From Deltaproteobacteria bacterium IMCC39524 (GTDB lineage Bacteria > Desulfobacterota > Desulfuromonadia > Desulfuromonadales > BM103), in contig JARUHJ010000002.1 of the NCBI GenBank assembly GCA_029667085.1, positions 372,001 through 436,000 on the forward strand: a stretch of DNA of 64,000 bases. The letters are read 5' to 3'. The notes beneath the pieces are model-generated. The model was not told the DNA's origin and did no database searches. It worked only from the letters and a program-made list of their open reading frames with translations. Below are positions 9,106 to 17,828 of this stretch, piece by piece. Both the position numbers and the translations under genes were made by a program. Within the stretch, counting starts at the first letter, position 1, and each line of letters opens with the position of its first letter.

Positions 9106-10482
9106 GTGCAAGACCGCGCTGAACATCGCCTGCCACCCCAGAACCTGGAAGCAGAAATGTCTGTTCTGGGGGGGATCCTATTGGAGAACGAGGCCCTGAG
9201 CAGGGCATTGGAATCTCTGCGTCCAGAAGACTTCTATCGAGCCTCCCACGGTAAAATCTTTAATGGGTTGATCGCTCTGTATGAGCGCAATGAACCCGCT
9301 GACCTGGTCACCTTGACCGACATCCTGAAGACGCAGGATGCTCTCGAGGAAGTTGGCGGCAGCTCCTACCTGGCAACGCTCGTCGATTATGTGCCGACCG
9401 CGGCCAACATCTCCTATTACTGTAAAATTGTAAAAGAGAAGGCCATCGCTCGAGAATTAATCAAGGTTGCGACCGAAATTGCCAGCAGAGGTTATGAGGG
9501 CGGTGAAGTTGAGACCTCCCTTGATTGGGCTGAAGGCGAGATCTTCAAGATCGCCAATATGAAGACCAAGCAGTCTTATTATGCGACCAAGGATATCGTT
9601 AAGGACACGATCAAGACGATTGAAGGGCTGTACAGCCGAAAAGAGCTGATTACAGGTGTCCCGACCGGTTTCAAAGATCTCGACAATATGACTTCAGGTA
9701 TGCAGGGTGGTGATCTGGTTATTGTTGCCGCGCGACCCTCTATGGGAAAAACGGCTTTCTGTCTCAACCTCGTTGAATACGCGTCCATGCATTCCAGTAA
9801 ACCCGTTACTTCACTGGTCTTTTCGTTGGAGATGAGCAAGGAACAGCTCGTCCAGCGTCTGCTTTGTTCGGTCGCTCGTATTGAAGCCGGACGGGTTCGA
9901 ACCGGCAAACTGGCTCAGTCTGAATTTCCTACCCTGGTCAATGCGGCCGGGATTATCGCTGAGGCTCCGATCTATATCGATGATACCCCCTCTATCAGCG
10001 TTTTGGAAGTTCGTGCAAAGTCTCGTCGCCTTAAAGCGGAAAACAATCTTGGCCTGATCGTCGTTGATTATTTGCAGTTGATGACCGGTAAAACCACTGA
10101 AAACCGTCAGCAGGAGATCTCAGAGATCTCACGTTCTCTGAAAGCTCTGGCCAAAGAGCTCGATGTGCCGGTCATCGCCTTGTCTCAGCTAAATCGTTCT
10201 CTTGAGAGTCGCACAGACAAGCGACCTATTCTTTCTGATTTACGTGAGTCGGGTGCGATTGAGCAGGATGCCGACGTCATAATGTTCCTCTATCGTGAGA
10301 CGGTATATTGCGACGCCTGTAAAAAGCGCGACAACAGCTGTGGAGAGAATCACGAGCGCAGCGCCGAGGTGATCATCGGTAAACAGAGAAACGGGCCACT
10401 TGGAGTCGAACAGTTGACTTTTCTTGGCGAGTTCACGCGTTTTGAGAGCAGATCGGAACGTAGTGATGACTATGCAGCTTGA
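9106..10482 (+). CDS. dnaB: Replicative DNA helicase
   Basis: Hexameric 5'-3' helicase of the replication fork. The N-terminal primase-interaction domain spans about residues 8-115 (RLPPQNLEAEMSVLGG at its start). The RecA-like C-terminal domain follows, with Walker A ARPSMGKTAF, the LIVVDYLQLM Walker B region, the H4 segment with QEISEISRSLKALAKEL, and the SDLRESGAIEQDAD motif. I prefer the GTG at 9106, which GAGGG precedes at good spacing; a TTG at 9094 is the alternative. A cysteine pair lies in the C-terminal region near the hydrolysis sensor. No intein is present. Confidence 0.94.
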   Translation: MQDRAEHRLPPQNLEAEMSVLGGILLENEALSRALESLRPEDFYRASHGKIFNGLIALYERNEPADLVTLTDILKTQDALEEVGGSSYLATLVDYVPTAANISYYCKIVKEKAIARELIKVATEIASRGYEGGEVETSLDWAEGEIFKIANMKTKQSYYATKDIVKDTIKTIEGLYSRKELITGVPTGFKDLDNMTSGMQGGDLVIVAARPSMGKTAFCLNLVEYASMHSSKPVTSLVFSLEMSKEQLVQRLLCSVARIEAGRVRTGKLAQSEFPTLVNAAGIIAEAPIYIDDTPSISVLEVRAKSRRLKAENNLGLIVVDYLQLMTGKTTENRQQEISEISRSLKALAKELDVPVIALSQLNRSLESRTDKRPILSDLRESGAIEQDADVIMFLYRETVYCDACKKRDNSCGENHERSAEVIIGKQRNGPLGVEQLTFLGEFTRFESRSERSDDYAA

Positions 10483-10509
10483 AGCCGGCCTGAAATGGCC
10501 GGCTTTTTT
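10483..10509 (+). terminator. Rho-independent terminator after dnaB
   Basis: Perfect 8-bp stem AGCCGGCC/GGCCGGCT with loop TGAAAT, followed by a run of T. It starts right after the dnaB stop codon and separates it from thyX, which converges on it. Confidence 0.93.
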
Positions 10510-10533
10510 GTTGGGTGCTTGCTCCTGATGTTT

Positions 10534-11439
10534 TTAAGGAAGTCGTAGTCCCAATGTCTCCAGTTTGACTTCGAGTTCCTTCGCTTCTCTTGATTTCTTG
10601 CCGTCCTTTAAGCTGACCCAGCCATGTTCTTTTAGCCACTCTTTTGCCGCAGGTTGGTCCTGTGCAATCAGCAACCTCATAAGTTCCGTCTCTGGTCCGG
10701 AAAGTCGCATAGCGTTCAACCTGTAGTCTCTGAAGGCCTCCCAGACAAAAGGAACCCAGCGGGCGACGATTTCTTCTCCGATCACTGTTGCATATTGACG
10801 GATTTCGGTTTGCGCATGGCTGTCCATACGCAGCATGAGAAAGTGCAGGAGGTTGTGCAGGTCAATCGACCAGTAGGCTTCTGTGTAAGTCGAGAGGGGG
10901 AGGTCTTTGCGGGCTTGCTCGCGAGCCACTCCCGATTCAATCCGCGATTGGTATAAATCTCTTGCGGATTGGTGAAATTTCGCCTCGCTGATAGTCAACT
11001 CCTTGCCCAGGTCGAGATCAAGGAAGCCTTCGCTGCCCTGCTTATTCAGAGTCGTCTGGAGGCGCCATTCTCCGGGCAAAGTCCCCTGTTGGTCGGAGAT
11101 TGCCTCAGAGTAACGTGTGCTGTACTCATTGACTGATGCGGTACGATGACGTATCCACTGACGCCAGCAGTCCATCGGCACACGGATATGCAGCTTTAGC
11201 TTGCACATCTCGAAAGGGGTTGTGTGTGCGTTGCGCAGCAGATATCGAATCAAACCACGGTCTTCATGGACCTGTTTTGTGCCCGCTCCGTAGGACACTC
11301 TTGCCGCCTGCACGATTGCGGCATCATCGCCCATATAATCGATGATCCTTACGTGACCATGATCCAGGACCGGAAAGCTTTTCCCCAGAATCTCGTCGAG
11401 AACTGCCACTCTGGCGCGCTTGATATTGGTTTCTTGCAT
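10534..11439 (-). CDS. thyX: Flavin-dependent thymidylate synthase
   Basis: Makes dTMP from dUMP using methylene-THF and FADH2/NADPH. The ThyX signature RHRxxS is present as RHRTASVNEYS, with further conserved blocks RLIRYLLRNAHTTPFE-like (near residue 75) and DLHNLLHFLMLRMDSHAQTEIR (about residues 205-226). The length is 301 aa; some ThyX proteins are shorter (about 220-250 aa), and the C-terminal extension (about residues 255-301) is charged and helical. I chose the ATG at 11439, preceded by GGGAGATGAA. It lies 77 bases downstream of folA on the same strand. Confidence 0.93.
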   Translation of the reverse strand: MQETNIKRARVAVLDEILGKSFPVLDHGHVRIIDYMGDDAAIVQAARVSYGAGTKQVHEDRGLIRYLLRNAHTTPFEMCKLKLHIRVPMDCWRQWIRHRTASVNEYSTRYSEAISDQQGTLPGEWRLQTTLNKQGSEGFLDLDLGKELTISEAKFHQSARDLYQSRIESGVAREQARKDLPLSTYTEAYWSIDLHNLLHFLMLRMDSHAQTEIRQYATVIGEEIVARWVPFVWEAFRDYRLNAMRLSGPETELMRLLIAQDQPAAKEWLKEHGWVSLKDGKKSREAKELEVKLETLGLRLP

Positions 11440-11516
11440 TTCATCTCCCTTTCGTGTGTGCCATCCAAACCCGTCGCGCCGGGCAGCCCTGTACAATCGC
11501 TCAAGGCACTAGGGTG

Positions 11517-12032
11517 CTAGGTGTTGTTGCGTTGATAATGGATATGATTGAACCCTGAATATTCTGAGATGCTAAGAACTCTCCAGTCATCAAGATCGAA
11601 AGGCGGGAAATGGATGTCGCCCGCTGCATTTTCTTCGACCCAGGAAATATGTAGATCGGATGCAATCGGTAAGGATTTTTTGTAGAGCTCTGCTCCGCCG
11701 ATCACGAAGATCGGCTGCCCATGACGGGCGGCCTCAGCAAGGCCTTCGATAAAGCTGCTGCAGACTTGTACGCCTGTTATGGTTAATGGTGCGCGACTCA
11801 AAACAATATTGTGGCGCCCCTGGAGTGGCCGGCCTATCGACTGATGGGTTTTGTGGCCCATGATGACCGTTTTGCCGAGGGTCCTGCGTTTGAATAGCTG
11901 TAAATCCTCGGGAAGATGCCAGGGCAAGCCCTGCAGGGTGCCAATGACCCGTTCGCTGGTCATGGCGACAATAATCGATACGGTCGGTAAGCTTTTAGTG
12001 CTTTGGTTGCGAATTGGCTGTTGCATAGCCAT
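11517..12032 (-). CDS. folA: Dihydrofolate reductase
   Basis: Reduces dihydrofolate to tetrahydrofolate with NADPH. The DHFR fold begins VSIIVAMTSERVIG and continues with LPWHLPEDLQLFKRRT (substrate site with the acidic residue), VIMGHKTHQSIGRPL (NADPH site) and IFVIGGAELY. The C-terminus is normal. The start is uncertain: in-frame starts exist at 12089, 12032 and 12026, none with a good ribosome site. I chose 12032 because it leaves only a short tail before the core. Next to thyX, which is notable because ThyX does not generate dihydrofolate. Confidence 0.88.
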   Translation of the reverse strand: MAMQQPIRNQSTKSLPTVSIIVAMTSERVIGTLQGLPWHLPEDLQLFKRRTLGKTVIMGHKTHQSIGRPLQGRHNIVLSRAPLTITGVQVCSSFIEGLAEAARHGQPIFVIGGAELYKKSLPIASDLHISWVEENAAGDIHFPPFDLDDWRVLSISEYSGFNHIHYQRNNT

Positions 12033-12135
12033 TAAGATAGCATTGCATGGACCGGAGATAAAGTAGAGAAGGAAACCAAAACGGCGCACAATGACTGAGC
12101 GCCGTTTTGACGTTTTGACTTGTTGAATGATACGG

Positions 12136-13569
12136 CTAGTTACGTTTCGCCGTGATATTGAGAGTCTGGATCTTCTTGCGCAGAGTGTTGCGGTTGATTC
12201 CGAGGACTTCTGCGGCCTTTACCTGGTTGCCGCGCGTTTTTTCCAGAACGATGTTGATCAAAGGGCGTTCCATCTGGTGCAGCACCATTTCGTAAAGATT
12301 GTCCATGTCCTGCAGGTCGATTTGCGCGAGAGAGCTCTGCAGCTTCTGTGTGATCAATGCCTCCAGCGATGTGCCATTGCCGCTGGAACCTTGTGCTGAC
12401 GTCAGGTCTGGAAAGTCTGCGGCGTTGAGAAGCGCATCGGGCGAGAGCAGGGAGGCTCTCTGGATGGCGTTCTCAAGCTCGCGAACGTTGCCTGGCCAAT
12501 CATAGCTGCAAAGCAGGTCCATCGCTTCTTTCGCAAAGCCGTTTGCCGGAGACGCATATTCCTGATGGGCTTTGGCCAGGAAATAGTCTGCCAGGTTTGG
12601 GATATCTTCGCGGCGATCACGTAGTGCGGGGAGCTCAAGTGGAACCACATTCAGGCGGTAGTAGAGGTCTTCACGAAACTCTTTCTGCTGCACTTTGCTC
12701 TTAAGGTCCTGATTGGTCGCTGCAACAATGCGGGTGTTGATTTGAATTGTTGTGTTGCCTCCGGTGCGGGTCACTTCTTTTTCCTGCAGGACTCTTAACA
12801 GTTTGGCTTGCAACTCCAGAGGCATGTCACCGATTTCGTCAAGGAAGATGGTGCCGTCATTGGCCTGTTCGAATTTGCCGATCTTCCTTTCGGTTGCGCC
12901 GGTAAAGGCGCCTCTTTCATGGCCGAAAAGTTCGCTTTCAAGGAGCTCTCCAGGGATCGCGGCGCAGTTGAGTGCGATGAAAGGTTTACCAAGGCGGGGG
13001 CTGTTGAAATGAATTGCCCTGGCGATCAATTCCTTACCGGTACCACTTTCACCGTAAATGAGAACCGTTATGTCTGATGGCGCAATTTTGCCGAGGGTTT
13101 TGTAAATTTTCTGCATTGGCTGGCTCTGACCGATAATCGTCCTCTCCAGCTGGTAATGATCTTTGATCTCCTGCTTAAGCACAGACACTTCGGCAGAGAT
13201 CTTTGACGCCTTCTGCGCCTTGAAGATGATGGCATCCAGTGCGTCAAGGTCAAAAGGCTTGGTCAGATAATCGTAGGCGCCGCGTTTCATTGCTTCCACG
13301 GCATTCTTCATGGAAGATTCTGCAGTCATGATAACGATCAGCGCTTGGGGACACTCTTCCTGGAACTTGCTTAAAAGCTCTAATCCGGTGATGCCTGGCA
13401 TTTTTATATCAAGGACCGCCAGGTCATAACTCTGCTTTCTGCTCATCAGCAATGCTTCTTTGCCGTCTTTGGCCAGATCAACTTGGTAGCCCTGTTTGGT
13501 TAGGGATTTGGAAAGCACCCAACGGATACTCTCTTCGTCATCCGCAACCAGAATTCGTTTGATCGACAT
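12136..13569 (-). CDS. ntrC: NtrC-type sigma-54 response regulator
   Basis: Transcription activator for sigma-54 promoters. The receiver domain occupies residues 1-120 with phospho-acceptor D54 (in LAVLDIKMPG). The AAA+ domain follows, with Walker A GESGTGKE, the sigma-54 contact loop GAFTGA and Walker B TIFLDEIGDMP. A Fis-type helix-turn-helix closes the protein (GNQVKAAEVLGINRNTLRKK). The length is 477 aa. I chose the ATG at 13569, which has AAGGAGTG upstream, over a GTG at 13578 that overlaps that site. It lies directly downstream of the histidine kinase, in the dusB-ntrB-ntrC order known from nitrogen-regulation operons. Confidence 0.88.
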   Translation of the reverse strand: MSIKRILVADDEESIRWVLSKSLTKQGYQVDLAKDGKEALLMSRKQSYDLAVLDIKMPGITGLELLSKFQEECPQALIVIMTAESSMKNAVEAMKRGAYDYLTKPFDLDALDAIIFKAQKASKISAEVSVLKQEIKDHYQLERTIIGQSQPMQKIYKTLGKIAPSDITVLIYGESGTGKELIARAIHFNSPRLGKPFIALNCAAIPGELLESELFGHERGAFTGATERKIGKFEQANDGTIFLDEIGDMPLELQAKLLRVLQEKEVTRTGGNTTIQINTRIVAATNQDLKSKVQQKEFREDLYYRLNVVPLELPALRDRREDIPNLADYFLAKAHQEYASPANGFAKEAMDLLCSYDWPGNVRELENAIQRASLLSPDALLNAADFPDLTSAQGSSGNGTSLEALITQKLQSSLAQIDLQDMDNLYEMVLHQMERPLINIVLEKTRGNQVKAAEVLGINRNTLRKKIQTLNITAKRN

Positions 13570-13596
13570 GTGTGACACTCCTTGAAAAAGAACTCG

Positions 13597-14703
13597 CTAA
13601 CGGCGTAGCGGTAAAGAAACAATCATAGTGGTCCCCTCATCAGGGGTGCTCTCAATTTTAAGCAGGCCATTGTGGTCTTCAATAATTTTTTGCGAAATAG
13701 CCAGCCCCAGGCCACTACCTTTGATCTTGGTGGTGAAGTAAGGAGTGAAGATGCGCTCCATTTCCTCGACAGCAATTCCGCAGCCGGTATCGCGGATCGT
13801 GATGTCCACCATAGGTGATGAGCGTCGGCCCGGGCCGGTCATATGGTAGCTCGAGGCGATTCTCGTTTCGATCGTAACCTCGCCATCATGGGCTATAGCC
13901 TCACGCGCATTCTTTATAAGGTTCAGGAAGAGCCGGGTCAGCAGGCTTTCGTCTCCTCGGACCGGCGGAATGCTGGGGTCGAACCTTAAGGTAAACTTTG
14001 TGTTCTGGTTACGGGCTGCTTCTCGTTGCAATAAAACTATATCGTCAAGAATTTTGGCCAGGTCGACTTCAGCAAATTCGGGTGTGCGTGGATTACCCAG
14101 CTCCATGAGTTCCTCAATGATGAAATTAATACGATCCACTTCTTTGACCATGATTTGCGTGTAGTCCAGCAGAGAGTTTTCTTTCGGCAGCTCCATGGCA
14201 AGAAGCTGGGCGGCGCCCTTAATGCCTCCCAGCGGGTTTTTTATCTCGTGTGCCAGTCCAGCGGCCAGGGTCCCCAGGATCGACAGGCGGTCAGCCCGCC
14301 GGAGAGTCCCTTCCAACTCCTTGATGCGGGACAGATCACGGATGATCATAACCGCCCCGTCCTGGTTGCCGCGATTGGTATAGATCGGAGCTGCGTAGGC
14401 ATTGACCGGCAGCGGGGATGCATTGGCCCTGTGCAGGTAGAGACCTTCGTCGTCGGTGATGGAGCGACTTTCGTTGAGGGCCACTTTGACCAGATATAGG
14501 AGTGTCTCCTGATCTTTGAAAAGGGCTTCGTAGTGCTGGCCGGCCATTTGTCTGGAAGAACGCTCCATGAGCGCTTCTGCGGCCGGATTGAAGAGTGTGA
14601 TGCAGCCTTCCTGATCAAAGGCAATGACCGCACGGTCTATGTTCTCCAGAATCCTGCTGTAGAGAGTAGAGCCGGTATCAGGTAAAGGTTCACGGCTAAT
14701 CAT
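13597..14703 (-). CDS. ntrB: NtrB-type PAS sensor histidine kinase
   Basis: Cytoplasmic sensor kinase, predicted to phosphorylate the neighbouring NtrC-type regulator. There is no transmembrane segment. A PAS domain spans about residues 15-125 (AVIAFDQEGCITLFNPAAEAL). The HisKA helix carries the phospho-acceptor in LAAGLAHEIKNPLGGIKGAA, and the HATPase_c domain shows N, G1 (DTGCGI) and G2 (KGSGLGLAISQKI) boxes. The length is 368 aa, like NtrB/GlnL. The start codon overlaps the dusB stop by four bases, so translation is coupled. The signal sensed cannot be told from sequence. Confidence 0.86.
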   Translation of the reverse strand: MISREPLPDTGSTLYSRILENIDRAVIAFDQEGCITLFNPAAEALMERSSRQMAGQHYEALFKDQETLLYLVKVALNESRSITDDEGLYLHRANASPLPVNAYAAPIYTNRGNQDGAVMIIRDLSRIKELEGTLRRADRLSILGTLAAGLAHEIKNPLGGIKGAAQLLAMELPKENSLLDYTQIMVKEVDRINFIIEELMELGNPRTPEFAEVDLAKILDDIVLLQREAARNQNTKFTLRFDPSIPPVRGDESLLTRLFLNLIKNAREAIAHDGEVTIETRIASSYHMTGPGRRSSPMVDITIRDTGCGIAVEEMERIFTPYFTTKIKGSGLGLAISQKIIEDHNGLLKIESTPDEGTTMIVSLPLRR

Positions 14704-15677
14704 CTTTGGGCATCACTCCCTAGTGAAGAGGTGAAGAAATTATCGAGCAGGGTGCTCATCTCGTTAATTGTTCGTGTCTGGTTGATACCGGAGCGAAAGC
14801 CCGCCGAGTTCTCCATCCCTCGGACATACCAGCAGAGGTGCTTGCGCATATGTCCCAGTGTTTTTTGCGGGCCGAATGTTTCCAGGCAAAGCCCCAAATG
14901 CTCTTTGGCGACGGCAAAACGCTCTTCTGTGCTCGGCTGGCTTCCCGGCTTGTCTGCGAGCAACTCAAGGGCCTGTTGAATGATCCAGGGGTTGCCATAT
15001 CCGCCTCGACCGACCATGACCGCATCACATCCAGTCTGCTCAAACATGGTTTTAATACACTCTGCAGAAAAGAGGTCTCCGCTGCCAATAACCGGTACCG
15101 AGACAGCCTTTTTTAACGCTTTTATCTGCGTCCAGTCGGCGGATCCACCGAACATCTGAGAGCGTGTGCGTGGGTGCAGAGTGATGGCATCTACGCCTTC
15201 TTCAACGGCGATACGGGCAATCTCGGTAAAGTTGACAGAATCGTGGTCCCAGCCAGACCTGATTTTGACTGTCAGCGGTCGTGTTGTTGCGCGACGCACC
15301 GCAGCGACGATGTGTGCGACCTTCTCCGGTTCACGTAGAAGGGCGCTGCCTGCTCCAGAGCGGATAACCTTACGTACTGGGCAACCGAGATTGAGATCGA
15401 TCAGCTCACCATATTCTTCTACCTGCTCGGTCGCTTCAGCGAGTCTTTCCGGAGTGTCTCCAAAGAGTTGCACGGCCAGGGGGTGCTCTTCCGGAGAGGA
15501 GTGGAGGAGCTTGCGAGTGGCTTTCCCGCTATAGAATAGGCCATTAGCGCTGATCATTTCAGAATAGACCAGTGCGGCGCCATGGCGTTTCATGATGAGC
15601 CTGTAAGGCAGGTCAGAGATGCCCGCCATAGGCGCAGAAAAGATGGGGTTCTTGAGTTTAAGGGAGCCGATATACAT
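14700..15677 (-). CDS. dusB: tRNA-dihydrouridine synthase
   Basis: FMN enzyme that reduces uridines in the tRNA D-loop. The TIM-barrel motifs are present: NPIFSAPMAGISDLPYR at the N-terminus, LNLGCPVRKVIRSGAGSALL with the catalytic cysteine (about residues 90-110), and VMVGRGGYGNPWII in the phosphate-binding region. The length is 325 aa from the ATG at 15677; an earlier in-frame start at 15776 adds a non-conserved leader. It heads the dusB-ntrB-ntrC group. This pairing matches nifR3-ntrB-ntrC of alpha-proteobacteria. Confidence 0.92.
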   Translation of the reverse strand: MYIGSLKLKNPIFSAPMAGISDLPYRLIMKRHGAALVYSEMISANGLFYSGKATRKLLHSSPEEHPLAVQLFGDTPERLAEATEQVEEYGELIDLNLGCPVRKVIRSGAGSALLREPEKVAHIVAAVRRATTRPLTVKIRSGWDHDSVNFTEIARIAVEEGVDAITLHPRTRSQMFGGSADWTQIKALKKAVSVPVIGSGDLFSAECIKTMFEQTGCDAVMVGRGGYGNPWIIQQALELLADKPGSQPSTEERFAVAKEHLGLCLETFGPQKTLGHMRKHLCWYVRGMENSAGFRSGINQTRTINEMSTLLDNFFTSSLGSDAQR

Positions 15678-15783
15678 GAGTTTATGCCTATTTTTTGGGC
15701 ATTTTAGCATGGCGAAGTGGTAATGCAAAAGATAAATGTCACCGTATGGAAAAAAGAAATCGCATACTGTATACAAAATCGGC

Positions 15784-15812
15784 TTGACACTTCAGGGGTG
15801 ACTTGTTAGAAC
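15784..15812 (+). promoter_or_regulatory. Probable sigma-70 promoter for citrate synthase
   Basis: TTGACA and TAGAAC are separated by 17 bases. The site lies about 236 bases before gltA, in the 371-base divergent space (15678-16048) between dusB and gltA. That implies a long leader; I see no gene or recognised riboswitch in it. Confidence 0.6.
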
Positions 15813-16048
15813 GTTATTTGGAAATGATAAAGGGTAAAGTATCACAAGCATGATTTACTCTTTGTCGTCTCTAATTATTCTTCCCGCCGCATTAATCTTC
15901 CTCTGGTGCGGGTTCAATGCACCAAATATCGATTTGTTGGCGGGATGATTTGTCATTTGACAGTTAGTTGTTAGGTAAACAAGGGACAGTTTTACTCTGG
16001 TGGGCCTTCTAACCCGCCACCATATCATTTCCCAAAGGAGAGAGAATT

Positions 16049-17359
16049 ATGTCTACACTGAAAAAAGTTCTGAGTCAGAAAATTGATGCACATCGCCCCC
16101 GGATCACCAAGCTGGTCAAGCAATGCGGCGATGTCAAACTGGGTGATGTTACCATCGCTCAGGCTATCGGTGGCGCTCGTGGCGTCAAGTGCCTGGTTAC
16201 CGATATCTCTTATCTCGACCCCTTCGAAGGTATCCGCTTCCGTGGCTTGACCATTCCTGAGACCTTTGATGCTCTGCCAAAAGTTCCCGGTAGTGAATAT
16301 CCTTTCGTCGAAGGCTTCTGGTACATGCTTTTGACCGGTGATGTTCCGACCATGGATCAGACCCTTGAGGTTGTAGAAGACTGGAAGAAGCGTGCAGAAG
16401 TTCCTCAGTACGTTTATGACGTTCTGAATGCCCTCCCTGATGATGCTCATCCTATGGCCATGTTCTCCAGCGCCGTTCTCGCCATGCAGCGCGACTCTGT
16501 GTTCGCTAAGAACTACCGTGAAGGTAAGTTCAACAAGATGACCTGCTGGGAAGACATGTACGAAGATTGTAACAACATGATGGCCAAGCTTGGTCCGATC
16601 GGCGCATACATCTACAACAAGAAGTATCGCAACAACGATCAGATTGCTGCTGATCCGAACCTCGACATGGGCGGCAACTTCGCTCACATGATCGGCCAGA
16701 GTGATGATTACAAGGATGTGTCCCGTATGTATTTCATCCTCCACTCTGATCATGAGTCCGGCAACGTTTCTGCCCATACGACTCACCTGGTTGCTTCGGC
16801 CTTGTCCGACGCATACTACGCATACAGCGCTGGCCTTGGCGGCTTAGCTGGTCCTCTGCACGGTCTGGCAAACGAGGAAGTTCTTCGTTGGACCCAGAAC
16901 TTCATGGAAGAGCTCGGTGGTGAAGTTCCGACCGAAGAGAAGCTCAAAGAAGCTCTCTGGGCGACTCTGAACAGCGGTCAGGTTATCCCGGGTTACGGCC
17001 ACGCCGTTCTCCGCAAGACCGACCCACGATACACTTCTCAGCGTGAGTTCTGCATGAAGACAGAAGGTCTCAAAGACTACCCATTGTTCCAGTTGGTCCG
17101 GATGATCTTTGAAGTTGCTCCTGGTGTCCTCACCGAGCACGGTAAAGCCAAAAACCCTTGGCCAAATGTCGACGCACAGTCCGGCGTTATCCAGTGGTAC
17201 TACGGTGTTACCCAGTACGAGTTCTACACCGTTCTGTTCGGAATCGGCCGTGCACTTGGCTGCCTCGCCAACATCACTTGGGACCGCGCTCTCGGCTACG
17301 GTATCGAGCGTCCTAAGTCGGTTACGACTGCAATGCTGGAAGAAGCTGCTGGCATCTAG
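16049..17359 (+). CDS. gltA: Citrate synthase, eukaryote-like type
   Basis: Condenses acetyl-CoA and oxaloacetate in the TCA cycle. The 436-aa sequence resembles mitochondrial citrate synthases rather than the E. coli type: an extended N-terminal helical region, GIRFRGLTIPE, the SDHESGNVSAHTTHLV block with a catalytic histidine, GLAGPLHGLANEE, and VIPGYGHAVLRKTDPRY with the second histidine. Such enzymes are documented in Geobacteraceae. A good AAAGGAGAG site precedes the ATG. Codon use looks strongly optimised (many GTT, CGT, AAG), suggesting high expression. Monocistronic, between a promoter and a terminator. Confidence 0.93.
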   Translation: MSTLKKVLSQKIDAHRPRITKLVKQCGDVKLGDVTIAQAIGGARGVKCLVTDISYLDPFEGIRFRGLTIPETFDALPKVPGSEYPFVEGFWYMLLTGDVPTMDQTLEVVEDWKKRAEVPQYVYDVLNALPDDAHPMAMFSSAVLAMQRDSVFAKNYREGKFNKMTCWEDMYEDCNNMMAKLGPIGAYIYNKKYRNNDQIAADPNLDMGGNFAHMIGQSDDYKDVSRMYFILHSDHESGNVSAHTTHLVASALSDAYYAYSAGLGGLAGPLHGLANEEVLRWTQNFMEELGGEVPTEEKLKEALWATLNSGQVIPGYGHAVLRKTDPRYTSQREFCMKTEGLKDYPLFQLVRMIFEVAPGVLTEHGKAKNPWPNVDAQSGVIQWYYGVTQYEFYTVLFGIGRALGCLANITWDRALGYGIERPKSVTTAMLEEAAGI

Positions 17360-17384
17360 TCCGCAAGCTCATATGCAAGATCAT

Positions 17385-17416
17385 AAGGGGTGCCTTTCGA
17401 GGCGCCCCTTTTTTTA
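17385..17416 (+). terminator. Rho-independent terminator after gltA
   Basis: AAGGGGTGCC pairs with GGCGCCCCTT (one G-U) around TTTCGA, followed by seven T. It is a strong terminator. Confidence 0.93.
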
Positions 17417-17828
17417 TGCTGCTCGCTAACTAAAGCCACAAAAGTTAGACAATAGAGGTTGCTTGTTTTTTTTCTCTCCCTTGTCGAGCTGTTCCCCTTA
17501 AAAACGACTTTATTTTGAAAGGTCATTTCCCCAACTGAACTCTAAACATTGTCTGTAAAATTCTTTGCGCTAATGATTGACCTGATATTTAACGTGTTTT
17601 GGCTGACTGTTAACCCTCTGTGTGGCCATCAAATTGTGAATCCCGATCTCTCTTTATGGTTTTTATTCGACATCACATGAAGGGTTAAAATGGGATTCCT
17701 CTCATCATTCTAGTTCGTTACGTTCGTGGAAGGTTTTCCTGTTGTTGCTGGCTCGCGTAAACATTAGAGGCGGCACATTGTTTGCAGTTGTTAATGTCCT
17801 GAACTGTTTGACTTTAAACCGGGGGGTT
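17417..17828. other. Intergenic stretch without a gene
   Basis: About 410 AT-rich bases between the gltA terminator and the next coding start. An in-frame reading frame upstream of 17829 lacks a ribosome site and conserved sequence. I see no convincing promoter, tRNA or repeat. Confidence 0.5.
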
